Shown here: positions 40,041 through 47,636 of the stretch, one piece after another
How the letters are laid out: every line of letters begins with the position of its first letter
How positions within the stretch are numbered: position 1 is the first letter of the stretch
Assembly (NCBI GenBank): GCA_020853755.1
Contig: JADYYG010000014.1
Location: forward strand, 88,913 to 152,912
Origin: Dehalococcoidia bacterium
Lineage (GTDB): Bacteria > Chloroflexota > Dehalococcoidia > Tepidiformales > Tepidiformaceae
Direction: 5' to 3'
Length of the DNA stretch: 64,000 bases
Position numbers and translations under genes: made by a program
The notes under the pieces: model-generated
Databases searched by the model: none
What the model saw: the letters and a program-made list of their open reading frames with translations, nothing else
Told to the model about the DNA's origin: nothing

Positions 40041-41765
40041 TTGAGTCAGTACTGGGATTCCTATTGGAAGCGGACACTCTCGCGGCGCAGAGTCCTCGCA
40101 GGCGGTTCGACCGCTGCGGTGGGCGTTGCCAGCCTTGCCCTCGCCGGCTGCGGCGATGATGACGACGACACCGGCGGAAATACCCCGGCGGGCAACAACG
40201 GCGCACTGACGCCGACCGCTGCGACGCCAGTCACCGGCGGCCCGGTCAAGGGCGGCACGCTCCGCGCGCTTACGAATGTCGGCTCGATTTTCGATCCCCA
40301 TCGCACCAACACCCCTGCCGAGTCCGTCAGCCTTTGGGGCGCGGTCGGCAACACGCTGGTGCGCTTCAGCACGGCCAAGAACGGCCAGGTTGAAGGCGAC
40401 CTCGCTGCAGGCTTGCCCGAAATCCCGGCCGATGGCCTCTCGCTCACCTTCAAGATCCGGCCCGAAGCCAAGTGGCAAAACCGCGCGCCGGTCAATGGCC
40501 GACAGGTGACCGCCGAAGATGTGAAGCTCAGCTTCGACCGTATTCGCGACCCTGCAATCGTTTCTCCGCGTGCCGGTCAGTTTGGCGCCGTCGATTCGAT
40601 CACCGTCATCGACCCGCAGACCGTTCAGTTCAAGATGAAGGTCCCCCAGGCGGATCTGATGGCCGTCATGAGCGACCAGTACAACTTCATCATCCCCAAG
40701 GAGTCGGCTGCAAAGGGCAAAGACGCCTTTGTGAACGCCTCCGACGTCATCGGTTCCGGTCCCTACGAACTCACCGAGTTCGTCGCCGCCCAGAAGTTCT
40801 CGATGAAGCGGCGCGCCGATGGCTACTGGCGCCCCAACACCGCCTGGTTCGACGGCTTCGAATATATCCATCAGACGGACCCGCAGCAGGCCCTCAATGC
40901 CCTCCGCGCCAGCCAGACCGACGCGATTGGCACGAACCCGGACCTCGCGAAGACGATCGAGAGCGATAAGAACTTCATTATCACGCGGGCCCCAACCACG
41001 ACCCGTGAGTGCCTCCTCATCAATCACACCAAGGACCGTTACAAGGATCCGAAGGTGCGCCAGGCCCTCTGGCGAGCGATCAACCGGAAGCAGGTGTACG
41101 ACACCGTCTTCGGCGGCCTTGGCTTCGTCGGTGGCCCGATGACCCCGGCAGCGCCGAACTGGAACCTGCCCGATGCCGACCTGCTCAAGCTTCCCGGCTT
41201 TGGCAAGCGTGAAGACGAAATCAAGGAAGCGAAGGCCCTGCTCGCGGCAGCCGGCCTTGGCGACGGCTTCGAGGAAACCGTCCTCACTGTGACCGCGTTC
41301 GACACCGAGAAGGTTCATGACGTTGTCGTCTCGAACCTCAAGGACATCGGTGTGAAGGTGCAGACCGAGAACGTCGGCACGGACTTTGCCGCCAACTTCC
41401 TCCCGCGCGAAGTGGGCCGCCAGTACAACCTGGCGACGACCCTCTTCCTCTCCGGCGGCTACCCGGATGCCCAACTCCTGCTGTATCACCACAGCGACAT
41501 CAAGAACAAGGGCACCCGGAACTACGGCAACTTCAGCAGCCCGGAGCTCGACGTCAAGCTCGAAAAGCAGTCGACGATGTATGACGAGAAGACGCGCCTC
41601 CCGCTCGTCCTCGAAATCCAGCGTGATCTGATCAATGGCCCTGGCCCGGGCTGGATGGGTTCCCGCGGCATCCTCACCGTTTGGTCGGCCAAGCTGGCGA
41701 ATCCCGCATCGTTTGGTTTCGCCGCCGGCTTCTACGCCGCCGAGAACATGTGGTTCAAGGCGTAG
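40041..41765 (+). CDS. Oligopeptide ABC transporter substrate-binding lipoprotein (SBP family 5), cassette 2
   Basis: 574 residues from a TTG start with GGAGGGG upstream. The N-terminus has twin arginines (LSRRRVLAGGSTAAVG) and a lipobox (ASLALAGC) followed by acidic DDDDD, so Tat export and lipidation are likely, as in cassette 1. Mature motifs: GGTLRALTNVGSIFDPHRTN, VTAEDVKLSFDRIRDPA, VIGSGPYELTEF, RQALWRAINRKQVYDTVFGG. The family binds peptides or other small ligands. TTGACC (39969-39974), 17 bases, CAGGAT is a possible promoter. A strong terminator follows before the permease genes. Confidence 0.92.
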   Translation: MSQYWDSYWKRTLSRRRVLAGGSTAAVGVASLALAGCGDDDDDTGGNTPAGNNGALTPTAATPVTGGPVKGGTLRALTNVGSIFDPHRTNTPAESVSLWGAVGNTLVRFSTAKNGQVEGDLAAGLPEIPADGLSLTFKIRPEAKWQNRAPVNGRQVTAEDVKLSFDRIRDPAIVSPRAGQFGAVDSITVIDPQTVQFKMKVPQADLMAVMSDQYNFIIPKESAAKGKDAFVNASDVIGSGPYELTEFVAAQKFSMKRRADGYWRPNTAWFDGFEYIHQTDPQQALNALRASQTDAIGTNPDLAKTIESDKNFIITRAPTTTRECLLINHTKDRYKDPKVRQALWRAINRKQVYDTVFGGLGFVGGPMTPAAPNWNLPDADLLKLPGFGKREDEIKEAKALLAAAGLGDGFEETVLTVTAFDTEKVHDVVVSNLKDIGVKVQTENVGTDFAANFLPREVGRQYNLATTLFLSGGYPDAQLLLYHHSDIKNKGTRNYGNFSSPELDVKLEKQSTMYDEKTRLPLVLEIQRDLINGPGPGWMGSRGILTVWSAKLANPASFGFAAGFYAAENMWFKA

Positions 41766-41793
41766 CTCGCCGAGCTTCGCAGTAACGTACCTG

Positions 41794-41821
41794 GGGGAGG
41801 GGCCTTGCCCCTCCCCTTTTT
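41794..41821 (+). terminator. Rho-independent terminator between binding-protein and permease genes (cassette 2)
   Basis: GGGGAGGGGC (41794-41803), loop CTT, GCCCCTCCCC (41807-41816), TTTTT (41817-41821): a perfect 10-bp GC stem and T-run, the best terminator in the window. Placed 29 bases after the binding-protein stop and 15 before the dppB start, it should lower permease expression relative to the binding protein. Confidence 0.9.
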
Positions 41822-41836
41822 CAGGGATGGCCCACC

Positions 41837-42778
41837 ATGTACCAGTTCATCCTTCGCCGCCTCCTCCTTTCCATTCCCACCCTGCTCATCGTCTCGTTCC
41901 TGATTTTCGGGATGATCCGGCTGAACCCGGACTCCGTCGTAGCCGCGCGTCTCGGCGAGGGTTACACCCCCGAACAGGCCGAGCAGGTCAAGGACGAGTA
42001 CGGCCTCAATAACCCGATGGCCACCGAGTACGTTAAGTGGCTCGGCCGCGTTGTCCGTGGCGACTGGGGAGAATCCGCCTACACCTCGAAGTCCGTCCTC
42101 AGCGAAATGGGCCCGAAGATCGGCGTTACCTTCGAACTCGCCTTTCTTGCGGTGGTCATCGCGGTCTGCATCGGCGTGCCGATCGGCGTGTATTCGGCCA
42201 TGCGCCAGGACCGCTGGCCCGACTACGTCCTGCGCACGTTCGCCATCTTTGGCCTTTCGGTGCCGGGCTTCCTCATAGCCACGATCGTGCTGGCGGTGCT
42301 GGCCAAACAGTTCGGCTGGATACCACCCATCCGCTATAAGAGCCTGGTCGATAGCCCGATCGAGAACCTCCAGCAACTCTGGATGCCCGCGTTTATCGTC
42401 TCGCTTGCGACGTCCGCCCAGGTGATGCGCTTCTCGCGGACGATGATGCTCGATGTGCTCCGCCAGGATTACATCCGGACCGCCTGGTCCAAGGGCCTGC
42501 GCGAGCGCGTCATCATCATGGAGCACGCGCTCAAGAACGCTATGCTCCCGGTCATCACGGTCATCGGCCTGACGATGGCGACGCTTATCGGCGGAACCGT
42601 CACCTTCGAACAGATTTTCACCATCCCCGGGCTCGGCAGGCATCTCATCCTCGCCGTGGCCCAGAAGGACTTCGCCGTTGTGCAGGGTGTCGCCCTCTTC
42701 TTCTCCATCGCCGTTGTGACGGTCAATCTCCTGGTCGACGTGAGCTACACGGTTCTCGACCCGCGGGCGAGGGGATAG
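41837..42778 (+). CDS. Peptide ABC transporter permease, DppB/OppB type (cassette 2)
   Basis: 313 residues, six membrane helices. N-terminus MYQFILRRLLLSIPTLLIVSF, the periplasmic LGEGYTPEQAEQVKDEYGL and GDWGESAYTSKSV, EAA loop DYIRTAWSKGLRERVIIMEHALKN, and IFTIPGLGRHLILAVAQKDFAVVQG are all family features. Related to the cassette 1 DppB but clearly diverged. Start ATG 41837 is preceded by CAGGG. Four bases separate it from dppC. Confidence 0.92.
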   Translation: MYQFILRRLLLSIPTLLIVSFLIFGMIRLNPDSVVAARLGEGYTPEQAEQVKDEYGLNNPMATEYVKWLGRVVRGDWGESAYTSKSVLSEMGPKIGVTFELAFLAVVIAVCIGVPIGVYSAMRQDRWPDYVLRTFAIFGLSVPGFLIATIVLAVLAKQFGWIPPIRYKSLVDSPIENLQQLWMPAFIVSLATSAQVMRFSRTMMLDVLRQDYIRTAWSKGLRERVIIMEHALKNAMLPVITVIGLTMATLIGGTVTFEQIFTIPGLGRHLILAVAQKDFAVVQGVALFFSIAVVTVNLLVDVSYTVLDPRARG

Positions 42779-42782
42779 GCAG

Positions 42783-43826
42783 ATGGCACAGGCAGTGGCC
42801 GAACCGGCCGTCTTCTCCCGGCAATCGAACAACTCCGCAATCGCGCGGCTCGCCCGCTTCTTCGTTACCCTCGCGAAACGGAAGCCAATGGGCTTCGCCA
42901 GCTTCGTCGTGCTGCTCTGCCTCGTCGTGCTGGCCATCGCGCCCGAACTCTTCGCCACCCACGGCCCGGCCGACACAGACGCCGGCGGCCGCCTCCAGAA
43001 CTACTGCCTTGGCCCGAAGAACACCTTCCTCTGCCCGACGACGGTCGAGGACAGCGCTATCTCCGGCAAGCGCGTGGTCGAAGGATCCCTCAGCGAACCC
43101 TTCGGCACCGACCAGCTCCAGCGCGACGTCTTCAGCCGCACCATCTACGGAGCGCGCTGGGCCATCTATATCGGCCTGATCGCGGTGACCATCAGCTCGG
43201 TGCTCTCGCTCGCCATCGGCGTCAGTTGCGGCTACTTCGGCGGCAAGTACGACGCCACCGCCCAGCGCTTCGTCGATGCGATCATGGCCTTGCCCGCGCT
43301 CGTCGTCCTCCTCGCACTCCCGCAGATGATTGGCAACTGGGATATCGATGGTCCGCTGCCGCTGGACCAACCGAGGATTACCTTCTTCAAATTGGCGCTT
43401 GTGCTCGGCATCCTTGGCGGCGCCGGCGGTTCGCGCGTCATTCGCAGCGCCGTCATCGGCGTGCGTTCGGCTCAGTACCTCGAGGCCGCGCGTGTCATCG
43501 GCTGCCGGGATGCGCGGATCATGATCCGCCACGTCATCCCGAACATCTTCGGTCCGCTGATGGTCCAGGCGACGATCGGTCTCGGCGGCGTGATCCTCGC
43601 GGAAGCCGCCCTCAGCTTCCTCGGCTTCGGCGTCGTCGACCCGAACAAGCCGACATGGGGGCAGATGCTGAACCAGGCGCAGGTGCTCGCCTCGGTGCGC
43701 GTCCAGGGCGTCATCTGGCCGGGCATCTTCATCGCTCTCGCGGTCTTCAGCTTCAACATGCTCGGCGACGCCCTGCGTGACCTGCTGGACCCGCGGCTGC
43801 GCGGCGCCAGGGGTAACTTCGGCTAG
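42783..43826 (+). CDS. Peptide ABC transporter permease, DppC/OppC type (cassette 2)
   Basis: 347 residues, about 24 longer than its cassette 1 counterpart. The extra length is an insertion in the first periplasmic loop containing two Cys (NYCLGPKNTFLCPTTVED), probably disulfide-linked. The rest is canonical: FGTDQLQRDVFSRTIYGARWA, EAA loop EAARVIGCRDARIMIRHVIPN, and FSFNMLGDALRDLLDPRLRG at the C-terminus. No ATPase genes follow; the next gene is metF-like. Confidence 0.91.
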   Translation: MAQAVAEPAVFSRQSNNSAIARLARFFVTLAKRKPMGFASFVVLLCLVVLAIAPELFATHGPADTDAGGRLQNYCLGPKNTFLCPTTVEDSAISGKRVVEGSLSEPFGTDQLQRDVFSRTIYGARWAIYIGLIAVTISSVLSLAIGVSCGYFGGKYDATAQRFVDAIMALPALVVLLALPQMIGNWDIDGPLPLDQPRITFFKLALVLGILGGAGGSRVIRSAVIGVRSAQYLEAARVIGCRDARIMIRHVIPNIFGPLMVQATIGLGGVILAEAALSFLGFGVVDPNKPTWGQMLNQAQVLASVRVQGVIWPGIFIALAVFSFNMLGDALRDLLDPRLRGARGNFG

Positions 43827-43858
43827 ACGCCAACTGTGCGGCAACCGAACCTAGATTG

Positions 43859-44686
43859 ATGCGCTTCCACGAACGACTGAGAGCCGGCCGGTTCGCCGTT
43901 GCGCTCGAAATCACGCCGCCGCAGAAGCCGCTGGCGAAGGTGCTCCTGCGCCGCGCGCAGCTTCTGAACGAGCACGTCCAGGCCATCAACGTCATCCAGC
44001 GGCCGGGCCGCCAGAGCAGCCTCGACGCCTCGCTCGAACTGCTGGGCAATGGCCTCAATCCCACGTGGCACCTTGTGACGCGAGGGCGGTCCCGGTCTGA
44101 GGTCGCGGCAGAGCTGGCGCGTGCTCACGAAGCAGGCATCAGCCAGGTGCTCTGCATCCTCGGCGACCACCCGGCTGACCCTGCCGACGACCCGGTGACC
44201 ATCCGCGAGGTCGTCGCGATGGCGCGTGAAGCGCTTCCCGGCGCCCTCATTGGGGCGACCCTGAACCAGTACGGGAAGGACGAGGAGGCGGTCCTCCGGA
44301 ACCTGCTGCCGAAGCTCGCGGCCGGCGCCAGCTACGTCCAGACCCAGCCAGCATTCGATTCGGCGGCGCTCGAACGGTACGCGGCGGCCATACGGCGGGA
44401 CCACCCGGACACCCGCGTCATCGCCATGGCCATGCCCCTGCTCAGCCTCGATGCGGCCAGCAAGATCGAGGAGCGCCTTGGCATCCACCTCCCCCGAAAG
44501 ATCCGCGAGGTGCTCGAAGGAGGGAGCGAAGATGCTGCCTGGGAGGCGTTCGCCGACACACTCCGCCAGCTGGTCCAGTCCCCGGCGGTTGACGGCGTCG
44601 CCATCATGACGTTCGAGATGGATGCCTCGCCGGAGACAGGAGCCCGCATTTGTGATGCACTTCGCGCTGCCGGGGCGGCGGACTAG
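43859..44686 (+). CDS. Methylenetetrahydrofolate reductase (MetF) family protein
   Basis: 275 residues with the MetF barrel pattern: FAVALEITPPQKP (the EIxPP motif), HVQAINVIQRPGRQSS, LVTRGRSRSEVAAELARAHEAGISQVLCILGDHP (the LxLxGD turn that binds FAD), ASYVQTQPAFD (substrate-binding QP) and RVIAMAMPLLS. It would reduce 5,10-methylene-THF to 5-methyl-THF for methionine synthesis, though similar proteins exist in C1 metabolism of acetogens and Chloroflexota, and the N-terminal EITPP differs from the E. coli EFFPP. ATG at 43859 is used; no Shine-Dalgarno is seen. The EEP-family gene follows after ten bases. Confidence 0.82.
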   Translation: MRFHERLRAGRFAVALEITPPQKPLAKVLLRRAQLLNEHVQAINVIQRPGRQSSLDASLELLGNGLNPTWHLVTRGRSRSEVAAELARAHEAGISQVLCILGDHPADPADDPVTIREVVAMAREALPGALIGATLNQYGKDEEAVLRNLLPKLAAGASYVQTQPAFDSAALERYAAAIRRDHPDTRVIAMAMPLLSLDAASKIEERLGIHLPRKIREVLEGGSEDAAWEAFADTLRQLVQSPAVDGVAIMTFEMDASPETGARICDALRAAGAAD

Positions 44687-44696
44687 GAGGGACACG

Positions 44697-45464
44697 GTGC
44701 CGCTCGACCTCAGGGTTGCGACCTTCAACATTCGCAACATCACCGACCGCTACGAGGAGCGGAAGCCGCTGCTCGGCGCAGCCTTCGCCGAGATCAACGC
44801 GGACATCATCGGCCTGCAGGAAGTCATCATTTCCGAGGGCGGTCCGGACAAGCCGCGCCAGGACGACTTCCTCGCGGCGCAACTCCCGGCGCGGCAGTAC
44901 CGCAGTTCGCTCTCGCCCCACGAGACGCGCACGTACTTCTGCAACGCCATCCTTTCAAGCATTGGCGAACTTAACGCCCACGAGCAGCTTCGCCTGAGCA
45001 CCGGCCGTTCGGCCCACCGCGTCCTCATCCAGGTTGGGACGACGACGTTCTGGTTTGTGAACACCCACCTTCACCATCGTCCGCTCGAACCGGAGGTGCG
45101 CAAAGAGCAGGCCGAAGCCATCTGCACGTGGATGGCCGCCGCCCCCCAGGCTGACGCGACGTTCATCGTGGGCGATTTCAACACCCCGCCACACGAGCCG
45201 GCCTACGCGGTGATGGCCTCCGCCGGCTACCGCTCCGCATGCCGGGAGGCCAACGGCGCCGAGCCGGCAGTCACCTGGCCCTCCGGCATCCAGGCCGAAA
45301 CCATGGACACCGACGGCGACCCCAACTGCCTCGATTACATCTGGTTCCGTGGCAGCGTGAGCCTGAAGAAGGTCTGGATTGCGGCGAACCAGCACCCGCC
45401 GGAAGACCCCACGATCTACCCGAGTGACCATTTCGCTATCGTCGCGGACGTTTCCGTTAGCTGA
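44697..45464 (+). CDS. Endonuclease/exonuclease/phosphatase (EEP) family protein
   Basis: 255 residues from a GTG start with AGGAGGGA upstream. LRVATFNIRNI (metal-binding Asn), IIGLQEVI (Glu), WFVNTHLHHRPLE, TFIVGDFNTPPHEPAY (Asp/Asn pair), CLDYIWFRG (Asp) and the final YPSDHFAIVADV (His general base) are the complete DNase I-like active site. Such proteins act as nucleases, phosphodiesterases or inositol-phosphate phosphatases. No signal peptide, so cytoplasmic. Substrate unknown. Confidence 0.87.
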   Translation: MPLDLRVATFNIRNITDRYEERKPLLGAAFAEINADIIGLQEVIISEGGPDKPRQDDFLAAQLPARQYRSSLSPHETRTYFCNAILSSIGELNAHEQLRLSTGRSAHRVLIQVGTTTFWFVNTHLHHRPLEPEVRKEQAEAICTWMAAAPQADATFIVGDFNTPPHEPAYAVMASAGYRSACREANGAEPAVTWPSGIQAETMDTDGDPNCLDYIWFRGSVSLKKVWIAANQHPPEDPTIYPSDHFAIVADVSVS

Positions 45465-45513
45465 TCGGCGCCGCGGCTTCGGGTCAGCCCTCAAGGCGAT
45501 CAGTGGTCCTCCC

Positions 45514-45519
45514 GATAAT
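45514..45519 (+). promoter_or_regulatory. -10 element GATAAT before Cys-rich protein gene
   Basis: GATAAT ends eight bases before the ATG at 45528, consistent with a leaderless or nearly leaderless transcript. A GTG at 45522 is an alternative start. Confidence 0.4.
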
Positions 45520-45527
45520 GCGTGCAC

Positions 45528-46604
45528 ATGGAACGTTCGGGTTGTCCCTGTTGTGGGCGCGAGAACCTGGCTGATTGGGAGTTCGATATTCGCCCCATGC
45601 GCCTCTACCGAACGTGGCGTCCGGACGGGCACCGGCCGGGCAGTACCGTGCCGCTCTGCCAGTCGTGCGCAGAATGGCTGGGCGGCCTCGCTGCGGCCGC
45701 GCGCCGGCCCGACGGCACGCATCGCCTCATCGGCGGGCCAAGTTCCGGCAACCGCAAGCTCGTGTTCGAAGACCAGTGCCAGGTCTGCTGCGAAATGCCT
45801 TCGCAGCGCGCCGCGAAGCTCGCATGGCTTGCTCCTTCTGGCGAACGGCTCGAGATCTTCGCCTGCACCGGCTGCGAAGCCTGGCTCACAGCCCTCGCGA
45901 GCGACGGCCGCACCGTCCGCGGCGGGGGCGACCGGGACGTCGATGGCCCCTACGGGAACTGGCCGCACCCGAACCTGCGCGGACTCCACGTGCGGATGGA
46001 TATCGAGGACCACGCGACCCGTTCCCTCGTGGCCGAGACCTGCCGCGCGATGGGCATGGAACTGACGGCTGACGATGCCGACATCCTTCTCACGCAGGCG
46101 ACCCCCGGCGGCCATGCCGCACGAACCGTCCGCGACCGGCGTGGACTGGACCTCGCGGCAATCGTCCTCGCCGGGCTGCGCGCGCGGAGGGACCTGGCCC
46201 AGGCCCTCGAAGCCGGCGCCCGCACGTGGGTGACGATGCCGGTGACGCCCCAGCAACTCACGGCGGCGCTTTCCCGGGCTACCAGGGGCGAAAGCGGAGC
46301 CTGGGATCCGCACACCTGCCTGCCCCTCGGCGACCCGGTGAGGATTACCCGCCCAGTCGTCGTCTGCGAACCCGAAGTGGGCGCGGACCTTTTCGAACTC
46401 GCGTGGCTGCTGAAGCGGTTCGCGCGCGGCTACGACGAGCTGTACTGGCATGGGGGCCAGGTGTTGGTCGTTCCGCGCACACCGCCCGAATTCGTCGCCA
46501 CGGTCGCAGCCCGGCTCGCGGTGCTCGTCGATGGACGGTGCACGTTCTCCGTGCGCCAGCCGCAGCAGATCCCTCCCGCAGTCCGCTTCGAAGCGGCAGG
46601 GTAG
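45528..46604 (+). CDS. Cys-rich protein with degenerate receiver-like domain
   Basis: 358 residues. The first 130 residues hold four Cys clusters: CPCC (6-9), CQSC (about 43-46), CQVCC (about 84-88) and CTGC (about 112-115), suggesting two zinc-ribbon or treble-clef modules. Residues about 150-250 look like a response-regulator receiver that has lost its active site (VRMDIEDHATRSLVAETCRAM, DADILLTQATPGG, LEAGARTWVTMPVTPQQLTAAL, with Met where receivers have the conserved Lys). The C-terminal 100 residues are unrecognised. A STAS-like gene follows 80 bases later. No homologous architecture comes to mind; a partner-binding regulator is plausible. Confidence 0.72.
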   Translation: MERSGCPCCGRENLADWEFDIRPMRLYRTWRPDGHRPGSTVPLCQSCAEWLGGLAAAARRPDGTHRLIGGPSSGNRKLVFEDQCQVCCEMPSQRAAKLAWLAPSGERLEIFACTGCEAWLTALASDGRTVRGGGDRDVDGPYGNWPHPNLRGLHVRMDIEDHATRSLVAETCRAMGMELTADDADILLTQATPGGHAARTVRDRRGLDLAAIVLAGLRARRDLAQALEAGARTWVTMPVTPQQLTAALSRATRGESGAWDPHTCLPLGDPVRITRPVVVCEPEVGADLFELAWLLKRFARGYDELYWHGGQVLVVPRTPPEFVATVAARLAVLVDGRCTFSVRQPQQIPPAVRFEAAG

Positions 46605-46684
46605 CGCCCTAACCGCGCTGAATCGGGCAGTTCACCTAGTGCCAACGGCCTGGTCGCAGCGTGACACTGCTCCCAGGGGTTGGC

Positions 46685-47131
46685 ATGTACGCGATTCGAG
46701 TCCGCGCTGAAGAAGCGGTTGTTGAGGTGGTGGTCAGCGGGCGACCCGACCCCGAGGAAGCGATGCGGGCGGTTTCGCAGGCGTTCGCCCTCGCCGAAGC
46801 CGGATCTATCAGCCGCGCACTCTGCGACCTGATCGCCGTCGGGCGGGACGCCCCCGGCATTGCCGTCCTCGGGGCGGCGACTGCGGCCCGGATCGGTTCC
46901 GGTCAGCGGGTGGCCGTCATCTGTGCGAAGACCCAACTCGCCTTCTGTCGGCGGCTGGCCCGCCGAACCGGCTTTGGGGACAACCTCGGCATTTTCACCC
47001 GCGAAGCCGATGCTCGCGCCTGGCTGACCGCACCCTCGGGCCACGGCACACTCTCAGGCCCTGCCCGGCGTCACCTGCTCCCGGCCGACCGTGTCGCGGA
47101 AAGCGCCCGCGAAACCCGCGCTGCTTCCTGA
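46685..47131 (+). CDS. STAS/SpoIIAA-like domain protein
   Basis: 148 residues. The pattern MYAIRVRAEEAVVEVVVSGR, PEEAMRAVSQAFALAEAG, ALCDLIAVGRDAPG, SGQRVAVICAKTQLAFCRRLARRTGF and GIFTREADARAWL matches the SpoIIAA-like/STAS fold (strand-helix alternation, final AWL). No conserved phospho-acceptor Ser is obvious. A 35-residue basic tail follows. CAGGGG six bases before the ATG at 46685 supports this start. Downstream of the Cys-rich pseudo-receiver gene, so the two may act together. Confidence 0.65.
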   Translation: MYAIRVRAEEAVVEVVVSGRPDPEEAMRAVSQAFALAEAGSISRALCDLIAVGRDAPGIAVLGAATAARIGSGQRVAVICAKTQLAFCRRLARRTGFGDNLGIFTREADARAWLTAPSGHGTLSGPARRHLLPADRVAESARETRAAS

Positions 47132-47157
47132 CTCCCGGCGTCGAAGCACAAAGAAAA

Positions 47158-47187
47158 CCGCCGTCACCCGTGGGATGGTGACGGCGG
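47158..47187. terminator. Bidirectional hairpin terminator
   Basis: CCGCCGTCACC (47158-47168), 8-base loop, GGTGACGGCGG (47177-47187): perfect 11-bp stem. On the minus strand it is followed by TTTTCTTT, a good terminator for the 65-aa gene; on the plus strand a TTTT lies seven bases downstream. Confidence 0.85.
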
Positions 47188-47246
47188 CGAGGCTTTTCCG
47201 GCACGGGGAGAGGGTTTCCGCGCCAGGAAAAAGGAGACGGGGCAGG

Positions 47247-47444
47247 TCAGGCGGCCGAAGCCATCCGGTGCTCTTCATTCGTGATGAAGTCGCCGTCGCT
47301 CAGCCAGTTCTTGAACTCTTTGGTCGCCCCGCACGTCTTGCAGGTGCCGATGCTGAGCTGGCCGTTCGGCTCTTCGATGCGCCAGCGATGGAAGTGCTGT
47401 TCTTCGGCTGCGGGCGGTGTTGAGGTGATTGTGGCGCTTGCCAT
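47247..47444 (-). CDS. Small CxxC protein, 65 aa
   Basis: MASATITSTPPAAEEQHFHRW..., with HFHRW, ISIGTCKTCGATKEFKNW. A His pair and a Cys pair could bind one zinc ion; a TCKTCGATKEF motif of this kind occurs in small Chloroflexi and actinobacterial proteins of unknown function. Strong support as a gene: good promoter, AAAGGAAAGGG before the ATG and a terminator 60 bases downstream. Divergent from an HxlR-type regulator, which may control it. Confidence 0.75.
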   Translation of the reverse strand: MASATITSTPPAAEEQHFHRWRIEEPNGQLSIGTCKTCGATKEFKNWLSDGDFITNEEHRMASAA

Positions 47445-47519
47445 CGTGGACCGGGACCCTTTCCTTTGGTTGACTCGCCTTTCGGCGGTCGGCTACGCTT
47501 GCTTTCGGTGACCTCAGGT

Positions 47520-47585
47520 ACTAGCACTTCGCTAGTTCTGGGTTGGAGCGAAATAATAGCACTGGCAGCTATCGTGTCAATAGCT
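47520..47585 (-). promoter_or_regulatory. Promoter and paired dyad operators between the CxxC gene and HxlR regulator
   Basis: Minus strand: -35 TTGACA (47580-47575), 16-base spacer, -10 TATTAT (47558-47553), start near 47546. Two perfect dyads flank it: ACTAGC-ACTTC-GCTAGT (47520-47536) just downstream of the start, and AGCTAT-N7-ATAGCT (47567-47585) over the -35. TAGCACT occurs twice more within the same stretch. These are natural binding sites for the divergently encoded HxlR protein. Confidence 0.65.
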
Positions 47586-47636
47586 ATGGCACTAGCCTCC
47601 AGGAGATTCTTAACACTATCCAAACGGGAGCCACCC

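Noticed and set aside
43852..43857. TAGATT just before the metF-like gene as a leaderless -10
   Set aside because: It ends one base before the ATG, so transcription would start inside the gene. The gene is more likely read from the upstream ABC cassette.
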